Shown piece after piece: positions 32,601 to 40,389 of a stretch of DNA of 64,000 nt. Within the stretch, counting starts at the first letter, position 1, and every line of letters starts with the position of its first letter. The notes under the pieces are model-generated. The model searched no databases, had not been told where the DNA came from, and saw nothing but the letters and a program-made list of their open reading frames with translations. This DNA comes from Craspedostauros australis (Eukaryota > Bacillariophyta > Bacillariophyceae > Mastogloiales > Achnanthaceae), in NCBI GenBank assembly GCA_026770025.1, contig JAMXDE010000074.1, positions 1 to 64,000 of the forward strand. The letters are read 5' to 3'. Both the position numbers and the translations under genes were made by a program.

Positions 32601-34638
32601 AATGGCGAATAGTTGGATGATTTCGGAACTCTCGCATGGACATGCCACGACGGTTGACAAAGCTGGATCTGCGATCGTGCAACGAAGTCCGGTGTCGTGA
32701 CATGGTGGACGCGGACTGACCTCGTGATGCGCGATGCTGGTAGGGATGATTCAGCTGAGGTTGGATCTGTGCGTGCATCTGTGCCTGGGTTTGCGACTGA
32801 GAGATACGCTGGTGCAGCTGGCGTGGCGAGGATTGTTGATGTGAATGGTGCCGAACGAGAGTTCTGCGATTGTGGTCCGGCATGCTGTGGTTGCTGGTGG
32901 ACTCGATGGACGATGCAGTCGCGCGTCTCGACGATGTGAGATTGTTCGCCACGCTGGGAGAGGCCATTGGCGCGGACACCTGGTAGGTGATCTCTGCCAT
33001 GATGGGAGCCCCATGGCCGCTGCCACTGTCGATGTTGCCAACGACAGGTACGGCCCTTGGGAGTTGCAGAGCAGGTGTCACAGCAGCATCCGAGTAATAC
33101 GTTTGTCTTTCGTGACCGGATCGGTCAGGCACGGAGGCATTCCGCTGTGACTGATTCGTATCCTCTCTTTCCGGATATTGGTGATGTGGCTGTTGTTGTT
33201 GTTGTTGGTGGTGGTGCTGCGGATATTGATGCTGCTGCTGCTGCTGCTGCTGGTACCATCCAAACTGCTGCTGCGGATACTGTTGTTGATACTGCTGCTG
33301 ATACTCCTGCATGGATTCCTCCATGGTCTGTCTCATGATGCGCGCCTGCTCTTCCGAGCACACGGTGGAAATGCCCGCCTCCGTCATGGTGTCATCCATG
33401 TTGGGATCGACGTTGAAGCCAAAGATGCTGTCGGAAGCATCGGGGATCGTGCTGTAGATGTTGTCACTCTCATCGTCTTCTTCGATATCACCGGCGTTGT
33501 TGATATCGTTCTCATTGCGAATGACATGGTCGTCGTTTCTTGAAGAAGCTGGAGCAAAGCTGCTTCTGCTTCTGATGCTATGGTTGATGTTGGCATCGTT
33601 GTGATCATCGTAATCATTGCCGCCGCCGTCATCATCATAAACATTATCGCCGCCGTGGCCGTCGCCATGACCGTCGCCATGACCGTGGTTGCCGTCTTGA
33701 TCCTCGTTGATATCATGCGTTGAAACTGTGGTAGTTGTTGTACCCAACGCATTCATTCCAACGAGAAGACGGTTGATCTCCTGCTCCATCCTTGATTCCT
33801 GCTGCTGTATTTCAGCCAATGGATTGGATGCCATTGTTGCTTCATCGCCATCGTTGTCATGGATGTCATCTATGTCGTCGCTGCAGGATAGGCTCCGTTC
33901 ATCAATGTCGGAGTTGTTGCTGTTGTCGTTGCTGGTGTTGCTACCATGATTGCTGCTACCATGATTGCTGCTTGTGTTACTCTCATTGCTGCTGTTCTTC
34001 TGGGCGGCAGCATGTGGAACACCGCCATCGCCGCTACCATTGCCACTACCATTGCCATTAGCATTGCCACTACCACTCTCGCAGTCAACGTCAACATCAA
34101 CGTCACTGCCATCAGCAGCATCCTCATGATCATCTTCCGCATGCATCGATTCTCGCTTCTCTTCTTCATGAGCTTCATCTTCCTCATCGATCGAAGTTTG
34201 CTGCCTCAACTGAAGCTGCTGACGATGGAAGAGAAGCTGCTGCGCATCATACTGATACTCTGGAAAGGCCGCGGCATGATACTTGGCCCGCACATCCTGC
34301 ATGTCGGCATCCGCCCATTCGCAGTCCGCCGTCATGGTCGTGCGTGCGTGGCCGTCGTTGTCTGTTTCTTGCAAATGCGCGTTGGCCTGCAGCGATCTGC
34401 GTGCTGGATGCTGTGCAACGTCGTTGGTTGCTGCTGCGGGTCGACTCGTGGTGGACGGCGATGTATTGCGAGTCCCTCTCGTGACAGGCGCCATGCGCAG
34501 CGACGTGACCCTCGCGGTGGGGACGACGTCCTCGTAGGATAGGATCGTGGTGGTGCTTCCGTTGCTGCTGCTGTGGTAGCTTCGGAGAGCGCTTGCCACG
34601 GAACCATCCACAGAGGATGAATCCATAACCTCTGGCAT
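29698..34638 (-). CDS. RIO1-like atypical protein kinase with very long low-complexity N-terminus
   Basis: 1646 residues, single exon. The kinase is the last ~300 residues: ATP-binding Lys1405 (VAVKVLKA), WAEKEFRNLVRAN (about 1440), VPVPTPLQYKENILFTRFMG, catalytic loop LVHGDLSENHIL with Asp1523, and metal Asp1558 in LIDFGNAVD followed by HPMAQQLLEEDL. These are RIO1 signatures; RIO1 acts in late 40S ribosome maturation. RIO1 normally has HxDLSEYN; here the metal-binding Asn position (1528) is His, with Asn one residue earlier. The first ~1340 residues are Ser/Asn/Gln/His-rich with polyQ (about 450-490) and three UIM-like helices (EEQARIMRQTMEESMQEY near 430; EQEIEQIRMALQEAD near 980; GEAAAIEAALREAD near 1070). 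RIO1 is usually under 600 residues. The start ATG at 34638 is the first of two. Confidence 0.85.
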   Translation of the reverse strand: MPEVMDSSSVDGSVASALRSYHSSSNGSTTTILSYEDVVPTARVTSLRMAPVTRGTRNTSPSTTSRPAAATNDVAQHPARRSLQANAHLQETDNDGHARTTMTADCEWADADMQDVRAKYHAAAFPEYQYDAQQLLFHRQQLQLRQQTSIDEEDEAHEEEKRESMHAEDDHEDAADGSDVDVDVDCESGSGNANGNGSGNGSGDGGVPHAAAQKNSSNESNTSSNHGSSNHGSNTSNDNSNNSDIDERSLSCSDDIDDIHDNDGDEATMASNPLAEIQQQESRMEQEINRLLVGMNALGTTTTTVSTHDINEDQDGNHGHGDGHGDGHGGDNVYDDDGGGNDYDDHNDANINHSIRSRSSFAPASSRNDDHVIRNENDINNAGDIEEDDESDNIYSTIPDASDSIFGFNVDPNMDDTMTEAGISTVCSEEQARIMRQTMEESMQEYQQQYQQQYPQQQFGWYQQQQQQQHQYPQHHHQQQQQQPHHQYPEREDTNQSQRNASVPDRSGHERQTYYSDAAVTPALQLPRAVPVVGNIDSGSGHGAPIMAEITYQVSAPMASPSVANNLTSSRRATASSIESTSNHSMPDHNRRTLVRHHSHQQSSPRQLHQRISQSQTQAQMHAQIQPQLNHPYQHRASRGQSASTMSRHRTSLHDRRSSFVNRRGMSMREFRNHPTIRHSTNSLDPTSLRTASRTALGLSSPPSMLSSTATTPSSSGVAATASSSMNGGAGASGSTQTSALPGVHGSSAHSMRPTLTDRAFSRRALREIEQSSGTVVDNPHTDAMERRKRVSRNSSSSGFFMSSSSSVATGRRSHPMSPRSAPSSASYCPSSSMSVTSAPVLTSTTPPAAAAAASPSGPISVSASMVAATTPTHNIVRTFSAGPSTLVGGCLAPPPTSQSNSVISGMSAANMPCSSSNAGDAAAAAAMMQHDSITNVHITSTADSVTPSIGMASTGTGANPNETTNLEEDILEQAKAHLTEQEIEQIRMALQEADDVSTPNTQAVANAAPTAALATTAGSMGTETTSTSLTATTIPVQREESNRSLLSESYASIDDLYANQGSGNFLSDGEAAAIEAALREADAAEEQQSLLLAFQMQQQEVVNMRERQRLGATFSHSPPRQHPLDITTTATSTTSSTTLHHHGSSHQQQLQQSTSHAPPQASHPGAISSSLPPARHPFEGPTNHNSAPYSHDASSAFASTRSMTSSPATYTPAVVSTFPIVASLAPPPSSSSSSVRASSRTADQQQQHEQQRESTDKPKKNKKKESKSKRKKLGFRRMMRSRDHSSSSNGSNRSSINGNGSNHNTSSNSSTSTKSSTNANTSSSGSGSSGKQHSHRVMDPNVRLQLGRAIQSGFIEKCNPTSIQGQHSSLYHATASKSARDADGNSGACGGVGDDNQHHDVAVKVLKARSTEDEDNLLLDPRYSGKMLPCSRRERLYLWAEKEFRNLVRANDRGKVPVPTPLQYKENILFTRFMGTDANSPAPHLHEMNHYPNGDPIWDAWYTQVMESIRRLYNDANLVHGDLSENHILVAPSDQVDNTIGCGHGSDSEDLQTVLIDFGNAVDSQHPMAQQLLEEDLLRIQAFFESRGVKTLSAEESLELVQSSFDFHQDGDSADGGNGLRDYLHGSFHTLDFGLDSKDSDNTDD

Positions 34639-37222
34639 TTGCTCTGCGAGATCTTACGCTTGTTGTGCAAGTTGCTTTGCTTTGGTATGCTCTGCTCTGG
34701 TATGGTATGCTCTGGTTTGTCACACGCTGGTTACTTCCAGAGCAGCGCAGTGTGGATGTATGGATGTATGGAATGGATGCAGAGCGACAGTTCTGATGCT
34801 GGTAGCAACTGCAGGCGCTTCTGCGGCCCACTGAGCGTCCGCCTGATGACTGCTGGACAGTGTTCTCGCTTTCCGTCTGTCGAAGTTCACTGCCGGCTGT
34901 TTGGCTTCGTGGGTCTTCTCTCTGCGGATGGTGCGGATGTGACACTCGCACGTATGGTCGACAAGAGAGACGTTCTGCACGTACACTCGTGCCAGAATAC
35001 GTACGAGTACGACTATGGGGATGGGAACAAGGCTGTGATACTCTGTGGTATTCACGGCGCCTCTCCAAGCCAAACTCGATTGCCCTGGTTTTATCTCTCC
35101 CGAAAGCAACTGCCTGGCTCTGCTTCGCTTCCCGAGAAAGCCGCAGCTCTGCACAAGTTGAGCGTTGCGATTCCGTCACCTGCTTGTGCACAATGGAGAG
35201 GATGGTATTATACTACAGTTGTATGTTGTATGTTGTATGTTCCCTGGAGTCCTCTGCGTCGAAGCGATTGCGTGTGCCTCCTCTTTCCTTGTGGTTGCAG
35301 TTCGTGCGGTACGGTACAGTATGGTACGGTGCGGTGCGTACAATACAATGCAGTGTTGTTCGTTGTTCGTTCTTCGTTGATCTGTGGTGTGGATCTGTGT
35401 CGTGCGAAGCTTGTGTTCCTTCACGCCGCTCTGCCAGTTACTTCAGCTGTTGTCGCTTCTATTGCCGCTTCTGTTGTTGTTCGTTGTTTGTTCCTCCTTT
35501 TTGTCACGTTGTCTTTTGTTGCTTGGGTGCACAGCGATAGCTTCTCTCTCACACTCACTCACTCACACACTCACTCACTCACCCACTCGCTCACTCACAC
35601 ACACAACTTCAAAGGCAGTGAAGGGTTGAAGCTTCCTAACCTTTTCTCCCAGAAGGCACCGCTTGGGATGTCTGGTTCTTCAAGAGACGGTCACTCTGCT
35701 TCTGTCTCTCTGTTTGACTTTGCCGCTGTCCTCTCGATTGGCGGCTCGTATTCGTACAGTCATCAGGTTCCTTGTCCACGAATAGTAGTAGTAGTACGAG
35801 TAATCATCCTTTGTTGGTCCTCTCTCTCTCGTTCTCCCTTCTTTTCTCCTCTCTTGTTGGCGCGGCTCTCGCTGTTGCTGTTGTTGTTACGCTCCCAATT
35901 GGCGTCTCTTCGTTGTTGCCGCTATCGGTATTGTGCCTTTGTCGTGTTTTGTAGCCGAGAGCGCACCGGCTCAGACACAACAGCTTGTTATCCCAGACAC
36001 CGAGAACGTGGATGCGAACTATTTATTCTCGACCTTCTTTCGGTATCGAGCCATAACCCTCGCGGCTCGCATCTTTTGTACCCTTTCTACTCTCTCTCTC
36101 TCTCTGTGCCCTCTGTGTTCGTGATGCTGTTTCTGCGCCCACTATCGCCTTTGACATCCTCACTATTCGTGATGTTCGTCGTGTCTGGACGGTTTTCTCA
36201 GTTGGGTTGGTTTGTGTCGTTGCCATTTCCGTCCATGTCCCGTCGTATTGTTCGCACAAGTGTCACCGGCATTGTGCCTCGAACAAAGTTAACCCCAGTG
36301 ACGACCAGACACGCATCGATTCTTCACAACTCCCCCTCGTGAACCGATATGTCCTCCTTCAAGCGACTGATATCGACAACATCTAACCGCCGGGCATTCT
36401 ACAGTCATAGTGAACGATCCGTCCGAGTGCATTGACCACCGTGACCAAAACTTAACCGGCCCACATCCGAAACGGAAACGGCATGGTCATCCTCCTCACA
36501 TTTTCGGTCTTTCATCGTCTTTCAGTTTCGCAACCTTTTTGCGTGATTTCGCACTGCCATCAACACGATCGCACGTCAATGGCAATGGCAATGGCAATGG
36601 CCATGGTATTGCCGATGATGCCCGAAAGGCGGCGGAAATGCAACAGCGGCCGCTGTCGTGATCGTCTTGTACCTCCTGCAATAGAATGGATGCAATACCT
36701 GCGCTGCAACTATAGGAACTATTCTACTACGCATCCTCACACAGTGTTGCATGTTCTCTTCGTTGGATTCCAGACAAACAACACGACCACGCAAACGAAT
36801 GCGCTTTTCATGTTGGCGCACCTTGTCCACAAAACAAATCGTCCACCAAATCAACGCAACTCACTCCACTTCAACTCGACTCAACTAAACGCATCGCAAC
36901 ACGCAGGATCACGTTCGGGTTCCTACCACTTGAAGTCACCACAAATACAACACGGCTCTCCTTGTTTCTCCCTTCTGAACCGCCATACCTTTGCAGACTT
37001 ATACTCAGTTGTACCTGTATCTTATTGGGCTGGCCGACCCATCAGATCGGCAAGAAGCCCATCAATCGTCATCCTCGTCACCACCATCAACATCAACGTC
37101 ATCGCCGACTTCAACACCAACACCATCACCACCAACATCACCAACACCACCAACACCATCACCACCATCACCAACACCAACATCACCAACACCAACATCA
37201 CCACCAACATCGATCAATCACA
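34639..37222. other. Long divergent intergenic region rich in TC and CA repeats
   Basis: Lies between the start codons of the RIO1-like gene (-) and the CAP-domain gene (+). Contains GGTAC-type repeats (about 35309-35345), ACTC tandem repeats (about 35550-35602), TC runs (about 35820-35870 and 36088-36110), GGCAAT repeats (36580-36600), and from 37074 to 37215 a CAC/CAT/ATC trinucleotide-rich leader directly before the next ATG. A 567-codon open frame over 34639-36342 is Cys/Leu/Ser-rich repeat translation and is not accepted as a gene. Confidence 0.6.
37074..37215 (+). repeat. CAC/CAT-rich trinucleotide leader of the CAP-domain gene
   Basis: About 140 bases built from ACC, ATC and AAC triplets without G. 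In frame it would add a His/Gln run upstream of the chosen ATG at 37223, which is why that longer start was not used. Probably an unstructured 5' untranslated leader. Confidence 0.7.
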
Positions 37223-39763
37223 ATGATGAGACTTAATGAGAATAGCAGCAGCGATGGTTGCCACGATGGGAACAGCAACGTACTTTCCAACACCATGCAC
37301 AAGCTCCGCAGAGCCGCGGGTGCTGGCGCTGGCGTGATAACGGCGTCCATTGGGGTGGATACGAGGCATCAAAATCAGCAACGTCATCTTCTGATGCAGG
37401 ACGACGATGAAGCGGAGGACAGCGAGATGTTCCTGCTCGGCACATCGCAGAAGTCCTACGATTCCAACTCCATCCTCACATCCGACCACAAGCACAACAA
37501 CAGCGGCACCACCATGAGCCACACCAGCTTCGATAGCTGCGACGATGCCGACAGCTTTGGGCACTCCGACATCGAAAGCGCCTCTGGGAAGCTCGATGAT
37601 CCAAACGGCGCCGAGCTATCCGATCTCGACCTCAAGTATCATCAGCTCTGCGTCAACCGGGAGCTCAGCACCCTCTATGACGAACTACAGAATAGTATGC
37701 ACAAGCTTCAACACCAAAATAGCGAGGACGCAGAAGGCTGCGATACTGCAGGCATGGTGGAAGACTCCAAGGCAGAAAACCTCATGAACCGTCTCTGGAA
37801 TGGGACGCTCGGCAGAATCCCCATCCCGACTCTGGTCCCGCCATCACCGCAGCGAGCGGTGAGAGTGGCGCCTACCAAAAATGGCAACAACGGCAGCGGC
37901 AGCGAGAATGACAAGGCGGGTGACAGTGCCATCCCAAACGTGCAAACGAACGCTGATCAACCATGCATGACTTCCGTTGATGCTCCCGCTGACATGGCGC
38001 GCAACAACGGCAACAATCTCGGTGGTAACCACCATGACAACCAGCACTGCAATGATGCCGACTGCAACGACGCTGATGGCCATACTCCTAGCACGAGCGA
38101 ACACACGAAGCATCGCATGGCGCCGTCGCGATTCGCCAATCGAAGCAGGGGCGTACAAAAGGTAAGAAGCCACTCGCCCAGCCGCAGATTGCACCGCAGT
38201 GCCCACGGCACCCTTCCATCTCCACGAAAGGGTGGTGCGAGACCCATTGATCATCACAAGACGCTACATATCAGCAGGCATCGTTGCATGTCCCAAAGGG
38301 GGCAGCGCACTGTTGGCCTGCGCCGCAATCGATCGACGGAGCGCTCAGCTCCTGGCAATGGAAAGATCAGTTCATCGTCGATGTCATCCCGCCACAGCAG
38401 GCACACGTCGTCGCATAGACGCGATACACAGCCATCCGGCGACAAGGAGAAGCCCCGCGGCAGACACAGGCGCGGCCAGGCCACAGACGATTCCAAGGCG
38501 GACGACGACCACAGTCGCACCCGCACGGCCCCACGTCGGCATCGTTCTGTGGACAACGTGACGACCCGTACCCGCAGTCGCAGTTGCGGCAGATATCGCA
38601 ATCGATCAAACGAGAGGCTGTACGCATCATCCGACAAGCAACAGGTGACTGAGAAGAATGCGAGCAAGTCTACAAAGAAACCTCCCTTGGTGCGTCGTCG
38701 TTCTGGCGAATTCGTGACACGTTCCAGAAGCACCGCGAGCGCTGACACTGGAGCCGGCAACAACCAAAGCAAGCAGCACCAATCGCACGATCAACCACAA
38801 CGCAAGTTAAGCAAGTCCAACGTATCCAAACGACGTCAGCGCACCTTCTCGTCTTCTTCCGAAACTCGCGGCTCAGGGGAGGCCACATCACCAGACAAGC
38901 GGCCATCCTCTCCTCCGTTGACAGTATTTGCGGCCACAGAAGATGCGGCCGAAGCGGCTGATGCCGAGAAAGCTGTGATAGATGGTGGTAGCGTCAGCCA
39001 TGACCACAATGGCAGCAGGTCTAATCGATCGCCAAAGCACAGAAGAAACACCAGGAAGACCTTGGATCACCACCTGGGCCGAGACAAGAAGGGCACAGCC
39101 AGCGGCAACGGCACTGGCAACACCGGTAGCAATACCAAGGACAAGAGCAGCGAAGCCAATGGCAACGACCATGATAACAACAACGACAACGATAATGACA
39201 ACGACATGTTCACAATCGACGGGTCGATCGCTGTGTCATTCTACGATGACTCCGTCTCCGTAGGCAGTGAACTCGAGGAGAAAGACCCACCAGAAGACGA
39301 CAACCTTCCTGATGTCTTGGAGAATCCGAGTCTCGTGCTGTTGGATCTGGTCAACGAGGAACGGCGCAACCGTGGCATGGTTCCATTGGCTCGAAGCGCA
39401 ACGATGCAAGAGTGCGCGATAGATCACGTCCGTCGTGAAGCAGCCTGCAACAAAGTCGATGATTCTTTCAGAAACGAGGCCAGCAAAGGCAGCAACAGCA
39501 AGGCAGATCGAACCTCCAAGTATCCCGGCGTGCTGCTGCGGGGTAGCAGTGCATCGTTGAAGGGGATTCGCGCCATGGTCCTGGAGCAACTTCTCTCGTC
39601 GTCTGCGGCAGCTACCAACGCGGACACATCATCGGATGGGACCGCACCATTCAATCCGCTGTTCTACGAATGCGGTGTCGCAACTACGATCGATTCGAAA
39701 TCTGGCGAGATTTACGCCTGTATTCTCCTCAGTGGTGGCTATCGCTTGTCCTGTCTGTTTTAA
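37223..39763 (+). CDS. CAP/SCP-domain protein with long RS-rich disordered region
   Basis: 846 residues from the paired ATGs at 37223. Residues 1-290 are acidic and Ser/Asn-rich. About 290-510 is strongly basic with RS-type pieces (KVRSHSPSRRLHRSAH, TRTRSRSCGRYRNRS). About 510-690 is again mixed low complexity ending in Asn/Asp repeats. The last ~147 residues form a CAP-like domain: LLDLVNEERRNRGMVPLARS, followed by an Ala/Cys/Asp/His helix (MQECAIDHVRREA) and a final strand (YECGVATTIDSKSGEIYACI). CAP proteins are normally secreted, yet no signal peptide or membrane helix is visible. The RS-rich middle suggests an intracellular, perhaps RNA- or nucleus-associated, role. This is inference; the CAP call itself is moderate. 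Confidence 0.7.
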   Translation: MMRLNENSSSDGCHDGNSNVLSNTMHKLRRAAGAGAGVITASIGVDTRHQNQQRHLLMQDDDEAEDSEMFLLGTSQKSYDSNSILTSDHKHNNSGTTMSHTSFDSCDDADSFGHSDIESASGKLDDPNGAELSDLDLKYHQLCVNRELSTLYDELQNSMHKLQHQNSEDAEGCDTAGMVEDSKAENLMNRLWNGTLGRIPIPTLVPPSPQRAVRVAPTKNGNNGSGSENDKAGDSAIPNVQTNADQPCMTSVDAPADMARNNGNNLGGNHHDNQHCNDADCNDADGHTPSTSEHTKHRMAPSRFANRSRGVQKVRSHSPSRRLHRSAHGTLPSPRKGGARPIDHHKTLHISRHRCMSQRGQRTVGLRRNRSTERSAPGNGKISSSSMSSRHSRHTSSHRRDTQPSGDKEKPRGRHRRGQATDDSKADDDHSRTRTAPRRHRSVDNVTTRTRSRSCGRYRNRSNERLYASSDKQQVTEKNASKSTKKPPLVRRRSGEFVTRSRSTASADTGAGNNQSKQHQSHDQPQRKLSKSNVSKRRQRTFSSSSETRGSGEATSPDKRPSSPPLTVFAATEDAAEAADAEKAVIDGGSVSHDHNGSRSNRSPKHRRNTRKTLDHHLGRDKKGTASGNGTGNTGSNTKDKSSEANGNDHDNNNDNDNDNDMFTIDGSIAVSFYDDSVSVGSELEEKDPPEDDNLPDVLENPSLVLLDLVNEERRNRGMVPLARSATMQECAIDHVRREAACNKVDDSFRNEASKGSNSKADRTSKYPGVLLRGSSASLKGIRAMVLEQLLSSSAAATNADTSSDGTAPFNPLFYECGVATTIDSKSGEIYACILLSGGYRLSCLF

Positions 39764-40389
39764 GCGCGGCCACACACACACAGAGGGAAAGAGAGAGAGA
39801 GAGAGAACAAACAGCGCTTCGGCATCGTCTGGCAGAGCACATCTCACCTTATTGCGTCGACTCGACTCGTCCAAGGAATCATAGAGGACGATAGCATCTT
39901 AAACGACAACGCCGAATTGGCCTCTCGAACTCTCGTCATCGTTCGTGGGTGTTTCTCTTCTCCCCTCGTGATCGCATGTCGGCTTTGTTCGCCGTCACCC
40001 CTCCAGGACCAACTCACTCGGCGGTCATGAGATGAAAAGGTGGTTATACCGGAGTAACTGAGTTTAGAAGCTATTGCTGACGTGCTGTCCTAAGTGTGAG
40101 CAATTATATTTTTACCTTGGCCGACCTCTACTCTGTTGTTGCGCTCCTTGGGCAGATTGCAGAGAGAAAGTGGCTCCTTTGTCATACTGATGCCGTCATT
40201 GTTCCTTGTCGGCATGCTTCTTTGATTGTTTATAGCTTGTACGAGTCTGGAGAGCAGTCCAGGGTCCGCCATTGCTCCTGCCATCCAGAAAGAGCAAATG
40301 CGGCCAAGTGTAGCTCCGGCGGCCTTACAATGTATCTGGTAGCACCCGGGCATCCAAGTGTCGCACGGCGGACACATGCATACTCGTGC
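39764..40389. other. Convergent intergenic region
   Basis: Starts with a CA run and a GA run (39773-39806) after the CAP gene's stop. The rest (39810-40389) shows no coding pattern and should contain both 3' untranslated regions. Confidence 0.55.

Noticed and set aside
34639-36342. 567-codon plus-strand open frame
   Set aside because: Composition is Ser/Leu/Cys/His-rich translation of TC, CA and GGTAC repeats in a promoter-type region. No domain, opposite other repeat-driven frames.
36962-37222. Upstream extension of the CAP-domain gene with a long His/Gln run
   Set aside because: It is the in-frame reading of a CAC/CAT-repeat leader. The ATG pair at 37223 starts normal sequence.
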